This document shows, piece by piece, positions 8,749-18,542 of a stretch of 64,000 nt of DNA. Source of the stretch: Thalassia testudinum (taxonomy: Eukaryota > Streptophyta > Magnoliopsida > Alismatales > Hydrocharitaceae); contig JAZHRO010000022.1 in the NCBI GenBank assembly GCA_037157565.1, forward strand, positions 6,448,001 to 6,512,000. Reading direction: 5' to 3'. The notes beneath the pieces were generated by a model. That model had not been told where the DNA came from. It searched no databases and saw only the letters and a list, made by a program, of their open reading frames with translations. The position numbers were made by a program, and so were the translations under genes. The first letter of the stretch is position 1. Each line of letters opens with the position of its first letter.

Positions 8749-11442
8749 TGTAACGACCCGATTCCCGAGTCCCTACGAGACACGAGAACCGGACCGACTC
8801 GACTAATCCCAAGACCCAGTCGTCCAACGAGGAAGTAACCAAAAGACAGTAAAATAAACCACATTCAGCATGAATATAACTAACAGTAAGAAAGTACAGC
8901 AGTAAGGAAAGAAACTACTACAGTAGGCACCACCACAACAGTAAAACCACAGTTATCATATAACAAAAACTGCAGGTAAAGAAGGTACAGCGGAAACAAA
9001 AACTACTCACTAGAACAGAAACAAAAAGGGGTACAAAGCTGGGGTAACTCTACTGGACCCTACTCGGCCCAGCGTCCTCTGCAGCCGCAGACCCTGGCTG
9101 CTCAACACCTGGTCCTGAAAAAGGTAACGAGTGTAACACGTCAGCAAAACGCTGAGTAAAGTGGCAAACTAACTAAAGGCAACAGTAGAGTGTACAGTAG
9201 CTGTTATGTTCTATTACTTCCTTTATTTACATCTTTCAATTTTTCTCACTATTTCATTTACTTCTCAGATCCTTTACTTGATCTCGGATGTCCTCGTGGG
9301 ACGATCTTGATTGCAGTCTTTTCCAAAAGTAGAAGTAGCACGTGGTGCTCTCCTGGCCGGGAGAGTCCCCCGTGGTGATCCTACCCTCAGTCAACCACCC
9401 CAAGGTCACTGACAGACGTAACGGTGACTACGGCACGCGCGATAAACGCACAGGTAGTTAGCCCGTACTGGCACGCGGTCAGTCGTTTCCGTTAACGGGT
9501 GCGCCCAAAGCACAGCACGGAACCAGGGCAGAGCCCTCTCAGTAATAGGGGTCCAACCCCTCCACAGTAACCAAACCGGGGCCTTGCCCCTCCACAGTCC
9601 GCGCACCCTCGCCTGACTACCCTGGTTTGCCCTAGTGGGCCTAACAAGTCGGTGAAGGAGGCTAGCAGAACCCCGGGGCCCGTGGGGTAGCTAGTACTCT
9701 CCTAACACTACTAGCTCTCCTCGGTACTACGTACACGAGGGCCAACAAGTCGGTACAGAGCGGCCAAGCCTAACCCCGGGTCCCTGGGGCGGCTGGCCCC
9801 ACTCTGCACTAAAACAGGTACAGGTACTTCCCTTGGTACTGCGTACCCAAGAGACAGTACAAACTACATCTCAGTTCCATTCCTTTTTCTTTCCAGGAGT
9901 TTCACTCCTAATTTCCCGTAGGGTTCCAGCTCTTTATTTCAGAACATCATATGTTTCACTTTCCAGATTCACGTTCTCAATTTCCATGATCTCAACATGT
10001 TTCTTTGTTCATAACAGGCAGCTGTTAATTAATTTCACAGGCAGCTTATATATTCCTTTCCATTTTTCCAAGACTGCAGTAATATACATTCCACTAGTTT
10101 TTCCATCCTAGGATTCATGCCATATCCTAGGATCTATCATACAATCTAGTTTTCCGGCCCTAGGATTCATGCAACACCTAGGAGCTATCATTCCATATAT
10201 TTCTCATTCCTAGGATTCATGCAATGCCCTAGGTTCTAGTTATGGTTCCATACTTTAACAGATTTTATTAATACTTAAAACCACTCTACCAGGTACAACG
10301 GGAGTAATGGGGGCGTGATCGGGAATCCCGCGCGCCTCCGCGACTCTCAAGACTGCAACCGAACGGGGTCCTATCACAAGGATCAAACACAAGGAGTGTC
10401 TCAAAACAGTGTATAGCTATTGTAGGCGGGTAGAGGAATAAATTTTGAAACGAACGCAACTCGAATCGCGGAAAATGGAGCCCAAACGGGCCCTAAACGG
10501 GTCGAGAAAGACGATACTGTGCAAAATCAGACGTCTGGAACTTCCTCCAGACGTCTTAAACGGTGGATCAGAGAATTACCTGCTCAGCGTGGTTTCCCAG
10601 ACGTCCAGAAGTCTGCAGGGACGTCTTTCCTAGATCCCAGACGTCCGATGGTCACTCCGGACGTCTGGAGGTCACTCCCGCCGTCTGGTACAACTTCCAG
10701 ACGTCTGATTCGCAAAGGATGACGAATCAGACAACCTGCGCACAGCCAACCCCCCTCCCTCAGTACGGTCAGTAAACAAAAAGGAAGAAGAAAGCGGAAA
10801 CTCACCTTTCAGACGTCTGTATGATCTCACAGACATCGACCTTGCCGTCTGTATATCAATCCAGACGTCTGATTCTGGAAATTTTTCCAGAATCAGAGCC
10901 CTGCTCGGCCTCCGCTCGCGACGCCGCCCGCGTCGCACCTCGCGCGTCCGCTGCTCCGCCCGCAGCAGGTCCCTCTCCGCGACGCTCTGCGCCCCCTGCG
11001 CCCTCCGCCGGCCGGCCAAGCCGCTCCCGGCGAGCTCGCCCTCACGGCAGAGCCCCGCCCTCGCACGCCGCAGCTCCGCGCCTACTGCGGCTGCCGCTGC
11101 CGCTGCGCCCTCGCGTCCGCTCGCTATCGCGCACAGGCAGGAGAAGAAGGAGGAAGATGGTGGAGACGGGAGGGGAGGCGCGCCCCCCCCTTTTAACGCC
11201 GCGCGGAGAGGAGAGAGAGGCGGTCGCAGTCGCCTGCAGCCGCAGAGAAAGATGCAGGATCGCAGGTCTGCGCGCACAGGCGCGCAGACGAATATCCCGT
11301 GCGAGCATAACTGTTCGCCAGACGTCTGTAAACTATCCCGGACGTCTGGTCAGACGTCTGGATGTGATCCCAGACGTCTTTACAGACGTCTGGGCCACCT
11401 CCCAGACGTCTTTAAAGACGTCTGGGGTACGCGCTCGTTACA
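8749..11442 (-). mobile_element. Solo LTR of a related chromovirus nested in element I
   Basis: A single 2694-bp LTR starting TGTAACGACCC and ending CTCGTTACA, flanked by the perfect TSD ACGGG (8744-8748 and 11443-11447). Across the junction the host LTR continues without loss (ttaACGGG then tgcgcccgaaacatagc, as in the right LTR at 19285). No internal retrotransposon sequence is present, so it probably arose by LTR-LTR recombination. Its first 814 bases match 1-814 in inverted orientation. Frames of 201 and 225 codons overlapping on opposite strands at 10672-11498 are GC-rich LTR sequence, not genes. Confidence 0.92.
10529..11423. promoter_or_regulatory. Array of AGACGTCT palindromes in the solo LTR
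   Basis: Eleven exact AGACGTCT octamers start at 10529, 10549, 10699, 10811, 10863, 11320, 11352, 11372, 11384, 11404 and 11416, with further one-base variants (for example near 10597, 10637, 10660 and 11341). Most are extended to CCAGACGTCTGG. Spacings of 20 bp recur (10529/10549, 11352/11372, 11384/11404), alternating with 12 bp in the last cluster. The core GACGTC is the C-box recognised by plant bZIP factors. An enhancer role is inference. Confidence 0.6.
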
Positions 11443-12168
11443 ACGGGTGCGCCCGAAACATAGCACGGAACCAATATAGGGCAGAGCCCTCTCAGTAACA
11501 GCGGTTCAGCCCCTCCACAGTAACCAAACAAGGGTCTTGCCCCTCCACAGTCCGCGCACCCTCGCCTGACTACCCTGGTTTGCCCAGTGGGCCTAACAAG
11601 TCGGTGTAGGATGGCTAGCTGAACCCCGGGGCCCGTGGGGTAGCTAGCACTCTCCCTACACTAGTAGCTCTCCCCGATACTCTGTACGCGAGGGTCAAAA
11701 GTCAATACAAAGTGGCCAGACCTAACCCTGGGTCCCTAGGGCAGCTGGCTCCCCTCTGCACTAATAGATAACGTGTGCTTTCCTTGGTACTATGTACCCA
11801 AGAGACAACAAACTTTCCCATTCACTTTTCCAGTTCCATCCCATTTATTTCCAGGAGTTCTACTCCTATTTCCCCATAGGGTTCATGCTCATGTTTCTCA
11901 GGCCAAGCCATACTAGGTTTCATCATTTCAGGTTGATTCGCATATAGTACGTATTTCCATCATTCAAACTTCTTTTCCTTTCCAATTTATATACAAGTAG
12001 CTCGCATTTAGTTTCCAAATAACAGTAATTACATGTAGCAGTTACTAGCAACAGTACTCTACATTTCACAGGTAGCTGTTATCCAATTATAGGCAATTAT
12101 CATTATTTTATCTACTTATCCAAGACTGTAATTCAGGCATTCAAGACATTTGTTTCAGTGTTTCTGTT

Positions 12169-12308
12169 CCCAGGATTCATGCCACCCTAGGATCTACCAT
12201 TCAATCTAGTTTTCAAGTCCTAGGATTCATGCCATACCCTAAGATCTATCATTTAATCTAGTTTTCAAGTCCTAGGATTCATGCCATACCCTAAGATCTA
12301 TCATTTAA
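12169..12308. repeat. ~51-bp minisatellite in element I left LTR, three units
   Basis: Three tandem copies of a unit containing TAGGATTCATGCC, ATCTA and ATCTAGTTTTCA. The corresponding right LTR region (20011-20213) has four. Confidence 0.75.
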
Positions 12309-13542
12309 TTCAAATATGCATTAATGTTTGTAATCAACTAAGGGAAGCCACTCTACTCGCAAAATCGAGAGTAATGGGGGCGTGATCGGCAGGTCCACGT
12401 GCCTTCGCAACCCCTAAAGCGGCAACAGAACGAGCTCCTAACACAAAGAGCAATCACAAGGAACCACTCAGAATAGGATACAAGTATTTCCAACAAGTAA
12501 AGGAATTAATTCTGAGAAGAACGAAATTTTAGACGCAGAAATCGAACCTCAAACGGATCTTAAACGGGTCAAAAATGACAATTCTGACTCAAATCAAACG
12601 TCTGGAAGTTCCAGACGTGTTAAAAAGTGGTCCAGGTCATACCTCACTCCGCGTTGTTCCTCAGACGTCCAGGGATCCTGCTGAATTGTCTGGACCCAGT
12701 TCAAGACGTCCGACCACCTCTCCGGACATTAGGAGACGCTCTCCGCCGTTAGGTGCTATGCCTAGACGTCTGTTCTGCGTGGGAGGGCGTGTCCTCGCAC
12801 CTTCCCAAAATGAAACTTGCACGCACGACGGAAGCCTCCTCATCACGACACGTCTCAGCCTTCGGCGAATCGGCTTACATGGCCATATCCGCAAAAAGGA
12901 GGAAGATGAGAAATATCGTACCTTTCAGACGTCTGGATCTCCCTCCAGACGTCGCCCGCGTCGTCTGGATGTAGGTCCAAACGTCTGATCCTGGGAAAAT
13001 TTCCCAGCATCAGTACCTCCTTGCCTTCTTCCTACTGCGCACTGCCGCGCCGCGCTCGCCTGCCTGCTGCCTGAGCTGCAACAACACCGGGGTAACCTCC
13101 CCAGCACCACGCTCTCGCTACACGCCCGTCGACTGGCCCCGAGCTCCTCCGAAGGGCTCGCTCTCTCTTCCTCACGCACCCTCCCTCTTCTCCCCTCTCG
13201 CTGCACCTCCTCCTCTCCGCACGCACTCGGCAGCAGCTGCTGCCCTCACTCTCTCTCTCTCACGCTCACGCTGGAAGAAGGAGGAGACGGTGGGTTGGTG
13301 GGTGAGGGAGAGGGAAGGGGGGAGAGGGGTATTTGATGGCGTCGGGGGAGAAAAAGTGTCTGCAGGTTGGCAGGTTCAGTCTGGGCGTGCACGCATGCAG
13401 ACTCGCAATCGTACACACGCAAAAATTCATTTCCAGACGTCTGGGAAGGAATCCAGATGTCTGACCAGATGTCTAGACCAACTCACAGATGTTTTAAAAA
13501 GCATTTGATATCTCGGGTCTTAACAACATAACAAACTCAAAT

Positions 13543-13564
13543 GAAGTTTCGTCCCCGAAACTTG
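13543..13564 (-). other. Conserved stem-like motif upstream of element I 3' LTR
   Basis: On the minus strand this reads AAGTTTCGGGGACGAAACTT, an imperfect palindrome close to the LTR, in the region where the polypurine tract is expected. The same motif occurs in element II at 25921-25943. Similar TTTCGAGGACGAAAT-type motifs are commonly seen next to the 3' LTR of plant chromoviruses. Confidence 0.5.
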
Positions 13565-13634
13565 CGCTAACTAAGGTGTGGAAAAAGAACAATATACGCA
13601 TAACAAACTCAAAGAGGACCGAAGCCAGTCCGAA

Positions 13635-14028
13635 AAGATGTACCCTCAAAGAGCTCCAGGTACCGCTCCCGCATCGCCACCTCAGGCTCCCAGGTAGCCT
13701 CCTCGTACCGCTGGCTCCTCCACAAAACCTTTACCAAGGGTACTTACTTCCGTCTTAGACTCCGGACGGCTCTATCGAGAATCTGCACTGGCCGCTCGGG
13801 GTAGGTCAGGTCGTCACCCACCTCGACGCTCTCATGGCTCAGGACGTGACTGGGATTGGTGACGTACTTCCTAAGGTTGGACATGTGGAACACGTCGTGC
13901 ACACCGGAAAGCTGGGGAGGAAGGGCAAGCCTGTAGGCAACGGGTCCAACCCGCTCCAGGACCTCAAATGGTCCCACGAACCTCGGTGCGAGCTTCCCTT
14001 TCACCCCAAACCTTTGCAGACCCTTCAT
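13635..14028 (-). pseudogene. Element I integrase C-terminus and chromodomain (broken)
   Basis: The 13744-14028 frame encodes the integrase C-terminal region (GKLAPRFVGPFEVLERVG, VFHMSNLRKYV) and runs into RPVQILDRAVRSLRRK, then a TAA. The chromodomain continues in the same frame after this stop (PLVKVLWRSQRYEEATWEPE, to about 13635). The chromodomain is the part expected to bind modified histone tails and direct integration to heterochromatin. Comparison with the open copy in element II (25992-26426) suggests the stop replaced a glutamate codon. Non-functional as it stands. Confidence 0.85.
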
Positions 14029-14067
14029 GGGCGAAACACGAAGGAAGACGTGGTCCCCAACCTCAAA

Positions 14068-15114
14068 CTACACCTCTCTGCGTTTCTGATCTGCATAGCT
14101 CTTCTGTTTGCTCCTGACAGTGCGGAGTCGCCTGTGAATCTGCTCGATCACCTCCTGACTCTGCCGGATCAGCCTGGGGCCAACCTCCCACTTGGTCCCC
14201 ACCTCAACCCAACTCAAGGGTGCCGTACACCTTCGTCCGTACAGAGCCTTGTAGGGTGCCATGCCGATGCTCGAGTGATAACTGTTATTAAATGCAAACT
14301 CCTCCAGGGGCAAGTGCTCCTCCCAAGAGCCCCTCCAGTCCAGTACACAAGCACGTAAAAGGTCCTCAAGTGTCTGTATCGTGCGCTCAGACTATCCGTT
14401 CGTCTAGGGGTGGTATGTTGTACTGAACCTCAACCGCGTCCCTAGGGCCTTCTAAAACTCAGCCCAAAACTAGGACGTAAAACGAGTATCCCGGTCAGAT
14501 ACGATCTCCTGCGGAACTCTGTGTAGACATACTACATCGCGGATATACCTCGCTGCCAACTGTGCTGGTCCCAAGGTGACTCGAATCGACAAGAAACATG
14601 TCGTCTTCGTCAATCTGTCAACGATCACCCAGATTGCATCGTGTCCTCGCTGGGTAACGGGCAAGCCCACCACCAAGTCCATGGTGATGCTCTCCCACTT
14701 CCACTCGGGCACTGGAAGTGGCTGCAACGGTCCTATAGGCCTCTGATGCTCGGCCTTCACCTACTGGCACACCAAACACTGTTGTACGAATTCACCCACA
14801 TCCCGCTTCATCCCCCTCCACCAGAAGTCGCGTCTCAAATCAAGGCACATCTTTGTGTTTCCAGGATGTATGATGAACTTGGAACCGTGTGCCTCAATCA
14901 GGAGCTCTCTCAACATCTCCTCGTCCCTAGGAACGCACAAACGCCCCCTCATGCGCAGTACCTGGTCTGTAAAAGAGAAGTCCCCAGAGTCTCCAGACAG
15001 CACTCTGTCATGCAATGACTGTAAGTACGAGTCGGCCATCTGTCCAGTGATGATGCTGTCTATCAACTCCGGCCTCGTCTTTCGTGTCACTGTCACTGCC
15101 CCACAGTGCCCCAA
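14068..15114 (-). pseudogene. Element I integrase, zinc-binding and catalytic core (broken)
   Basis: Domains in order on the minus strand: the HHCC zinc-binding region (HGSKFIIHPG ... QQCLVCQ, 14761-15114), the catalytic core (ITMDLVVGLP ... VIVDRLTKT ... IVSDRDTRFTS, 14470-14760) and its end (FAFNNSYHSSIG, PYKALYGRRC, 14068-14313). A stop separates the first two, and further stops break the region around the third catalytic residue near 14360-14400. The enzyme joins retrotransposon cDNA to host DNA; this copy is dead. Confidence 0.88.
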
Positions 15115-15266
15115 TAACTCTAGGGGTCGCCAACTTCACATCTCCTCCATGAGGCTCCAACTCTACGCCTGTAAGCTGGCCAAGTGGGTGGGCGTCTTCC
15201 GGCTCAAGACGTCAGCCACCACGTTGGGATTTCCCGAGTGGTAGGAAATGCTGCAGTGATAGTCCT

Positions 15267-15668
15267 TCAGGAGCTCCAACAACGTCTCTGTCTCATGTTG
15301 AGCTCCTTCTGATCAAACAAGTATCTGAGGCTCTTGTGATCTGTGAAAATCTCAAAGGTCTCACCGTACAAGTAGTGCCTCCAAGTCTTCAGCGCGAAGA
15401 CGACAACTGCTAGCTCCAGGTCGTGTGTAAGGTAGCTATGCTCATGGGGCTTCAGTTGCTGCGAAGCGTAAGCGACAACGTGACCCTTCTGCATGAGCAC
15501 ACCCCCTAACCCCTGCAAAGAGGCATCCGTGTACACAACGAACTCGCCACTACTGTCTGATATGGTGAGCACGGGAGTCGAAGTCAGCCTCTCCTTTAGC
15601 TCCTGAAAACACGCCTCACAAGCGTCTGTCCAAGTAATGGGCACGTCCTTCCGGGTCAGCTGTGTCAT
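15267..15668 (-). pseudogene. Element I RNase H domain
   Basis: An open 133-codon frame with the hallmarks of the Ty3/Gypsy RNase [39 protein letters not shown] and [11 protein letters not shown], which carry the acidic catalytic residues. A frameshift follows at KELNMRQRR near the integrase junction. It is separated from the RT part upstream by stops near 15670-15850. Its role is removal of the RNA strand during reverse transcription. Confidence 0.88.
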
Positions 15669-15844
15669 AGGACGTGCAATCTGCGAGAAGCCCTTGATAA
15701 ACCACCTTAGTAGCCTGCCAGTCCCAGGAAACTGCGGATCTCAGTAATCATACGCGGTCTCTCCCACCTGAGCACTACCTCAACCTTGGTTGGGTCCACA
15801 GCCAAGCCATCTCCGGAGACCACATGACCCAAGAAGGTCACCTC

Positions 15845-16654
15845 CCTCAACCAAAACTCTCACTTGCTGTATTTGGCGTACAACCTACGTCGTCTCAGTG
15901 TATCCAAAACCATCCGCAAGTGATGTCCGTGCTGCGTCTGATCTCGGGAATAGATGAGCACATCATCAATAAATACCACCACGAAATAGTCCAAGTACGG
16001 TCTAAACACCCGGTTCATCAAATCCATGAAGGTAGCGAAGGCATTGGTCAACCCAAACGATATGACCAGAAACTCGTAGTGTCCATACCGGGTGCGGAAA
16101 GCTGTCTTGAAGACGTCTGCCTCCTTGATCCTCAACTGGTGGTATCCAGACCTCAAGTCGATCTTGGAGAATACCGTGGCACCTCACAGCTGGTCAAACA
16201 AGTCATCAATCCTCGGCAGCGGATATCTATTCTTAATGGTGACCCTATTTAGCTGTCGGTAGTCCACACAAAGGCGTAGGGTACCATCCTTCTTCTTTAC
16301 GAACAATACCAGGGCTCCCCCTGGAGACGCACTGGGCCTCACAAAGTCCTTTTCCAGAAGATCCTGCAACTGAGACTTGAGCTCTCGCAGCTCAAGTGGT
16401 GCCATCCTGTATGGTGCTGTAGAGATGGGGCTAGTCCCCGGTACCAGTGAGATCTCAAACTCGATCTCACGCTCTGGCGGTAGTCCTGGCAACTCGTCTG
16501 GGAACACGTCGGGGTACTCTCTGACCACCGGGATACTCTGGAAGTCTGACACAGGGCAAGGCTCCGCCACCACACAAGCTAGGAAGCCCTCACACCCCTG
16601 GCTCAAAAGTCTCACCGCCCGAAGTGCAGAAATGCACCTAAAGCCTCCGTCCAC
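15845..16654 (-). pseudogene. Element I reverse transcriptase (broken)
   Basis: 16184-16654 encodes the N-terminal RT blocks ([44 protein letters not shown]). A TGA then replaces a conserved arginine codon. 15860-16156 continues with [22 protein letters not shown] and the catalytic box [11 protein letters not shown]. The order and motifs are those of a Ty3/Gypsy RT, which copies element RNA into DNA. The catalytic FIDD box is intact, but the frame is not. Confidence 0.9.
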
Positions 16655-16657
16655 TAG

Positions 16658-17059
16658 TTACCTGTGGAACTCGAAAGAAGGCAACTCCGGTATTGAGAAG
16701 ACGATCTTCCTTTCAAAGCAGTCCACCAAGGCGTGGTAAGCGAACAGCCAGTCCATCCCCAGAATTACGCCAAAGTCCTCCATCTGTATCATAATCAGGT
16801 CAGCGGGAAGGCTTTGTCCCCCAACACTTACCTCACAACCTGTGTACACCTCCTCAGCTACAAACAGCTAACCACTCGGACCTCTGATCACGAACGGATC
16901 CTCCAACAACATACAGTCCTGCCCCAATCTAACAGCAAAACTGGCAGCGACAAACGAGTGCGTAGCGTCGGAATCGAAAAACGTGTAAACAAGTCTGCCG
17001 GAAACTGAAACCATACCTGCCACCACTGATTCCGAAGCTCTGGCATCTCTGTGTGTCAA
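16658..17059 (-). pseudogene. Element I aspartic protease with altered active site
   Basis: Two frames (16868-17059 and 16658-16849) encode a retropepsin-like domain: VYTFFDSDATHSFVAASFA, then MEDFGVILGMDWLFAYHA. The active-site motif is DSDA where the family has D-S/T-G-A; the altered codon is at 16967-16969 (GAC). Element II keeps DSGA. A stop lies between the two halves. The enzyme would process the gag-pol polyprotein. Confidence 0.85.
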
Positions 17060-17185
17060 GGCATTGATATGCCCCTCAGCCCTAGGTGCGGACGAAGCAG
17101 CCAGACTCTGCGTCGGACGGGTAGTCTCTGGCCGGTACCCTCCCCTCGACTGCTGTCCTCCTCCTCGCGCCTGGAAACCGCGGCC

Positions 17186-17704
17186 TCATGCTCGCCCTCC
17201 AGTGCTCGGCGCGGGAAGCATCTGCTGACCTCTGGCCCTAGATGGACAGTCCCTCCAGATGTGGCCCGACTGGCCACATTGGTAGCAAAGGGGGACTCGA
17301 CTCCTGCCCTCAGTGGGTCCCTGCTGACGGCTGGGCGGGGGTCCAGTGCTAGCAGCTGGCCCCTGTCGGGGGCCCCCAAAGACCACTGATGGCCCCGCAA
17401 AACATGACGGCTCTCCTGCGGGTGCCACGTGACTCCTCTCTCGTCGTCCCTGTGAGAAGTCTAGCTGATAGGGCCTCTTCCGCCCGCTGTCAGTGTCGCG
17501 TGCGGACAGGTTAGTCTCTTCATACGTCATAGTTGCCTCCACCACCCTCGAGAACGTAGGCAGCTTTAGGGGTTTGACATACCACCAAATCGCAGGCCGG
17601 AGCCCCTCAGTGAACCTCCAAAGGCGCTCCTCCTCAGTAGCCACAGCTGTCGCTGCGAAACGAGATAGCTCCAGGAAACGCGTACGGTACGCGCTCACGG
17701 TCAT
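17186..17704 (-). pseudogene. Element I gag, C-terminal half with zinc knuckle
   Basis: A 172-codon frame with the end of the retrotransposon gag domain (YRTRFLELSRFA, EEERLWRFTEGLRPAI), a low-complexity P/G/R-rich linker and one CCHC zinc knuckle CYQCGQSGHIWRDC (about 17240-17290). Gag forms the particle and binds element RNA through the knuckle. The frame ends before the protease; element II shows the same order. Confidence 0.85.
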
Positions 17705-18290
17705 CGTCCCCTAGCGGAGAGTGTGGAACTCCCGCCTCCTCTGGTCCTACCATGTCTGGGGGAAGTACTGCTCGCAGAAGAGGGTGACAAATTGATCCCA
17801 AGTCGGCTCGTCCCTCTCCTGACCCCTAACTACCCTCCACCACCTGTGTGCCGCGCTCTCCAGCTAGTACGTGGCAAAGGCCACGCGGCACTCCACAGGG
17901 GGGCGAAGGGTGTCAAACACCTTCTCGGTCTGCTCGAGCCAATCCTCTACCTCGGTCGGGTCCTCATCCCCCTTGAAAGAGGGGGCTTCAGCTTCCGGAA
18001 CTGTCCAAAAAGCTCAAAGCGACGTTGAAGTGGAGATGTTGGTGCGCCTCCAGGTAAAGAAGCCTCGTGCTCGGAAGTGCCAGAGGAAGGTGGGGGCGAT
18101 GGTGGCCCACCCTCTCCCCCGCGTCCAGCGCCGTGTCCATCTCATGGTCCCACAAAGGACTCCCCCTCCGTAGCCCCAGGAAGAGGCGCTCGTGGCGGCG
18201 AGTGAAGCTCCTCTCGCACGATGTCCCGTATCAGCTGGGCGAGGTCCTGGGCCTGAATGCCCAGGAGTAGCGGCTGGTCCACTGAGGCGT
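17705..18290 (-). pseudogene. Element I gag, N-terminal half (decayed)
   Basis: No long minus-strand frame survives, but the nucleotide sequence parallels the gag start of element II (30110-30700), including the LLGIQAQDLAQLIR-type beginning near 18240-18270 and the region matching WWKAVRGQE near 17840. Stops and frameshifts interrupt it, and I do not see the start codon preserved. Confidence 0.65.
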
Positions 18291-18542
18291 TGGGCTAAAC
18301 GCGCCCGCCCCTCCGACCTCGCCCGTGGCTCGCCTCGCTACCTCCTCATCGAGGCATCTCCTGCAAGGAGATGCGAACACGTAACAGAAAAGACGTCAAT
18401 ACTAATCGATATTCAATGAAGAAACCTTAAAACAGATGTCAAAAGGTACGTTGTGGTGGCTACTCTAGTTACAAGAACGTGAATTAGTTATTTTCCAGCC
18501 AGTTGGTTTATTTCTCGGGACGACCTTGCTCTGATACCAACT
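18291..18542 (-). other. Element I 5' leader with primer-binding site
   Basis: Untranslated leader between the right LTR and gag. The primer-binding site TGGTATCAGAGC (minus strand, 18528-18539) lies three bases from the LTR end and is complementary to initiator tRNA-Met. Confidence 0.85.

Larger units (their letters stand above)
8003..13525 (-). repeat. Element I left LTR (biological 3' LTR), with nested solo LTR
   Basis: Matches 18543-21423 along its length except for the insertion at 8749-11442 plus its 5-bp TSD. Without the insertion the LTR is about 2824 bp, against 2881 bp on the right. Much of the difference is one ~51-bp minisatellite unit (three copies here, four on the right). Confidence 0.9.

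Noticed and set aside
10672..11498. Overlapping frames of 201 (minus) and 225 (plus) codons
   Set aside because: They lie in the GC-rich part of a solo LTR, overlap on both strands and are rich in R/A/P without any family motif; the equivalent region in element I does not keep them.
18528..18542. Possible tRNA-Met 3' end (GCTCTGATACCA)
   Set aside because: It is the primer-binding site of element I next to its LTR; no tRNA body is present.
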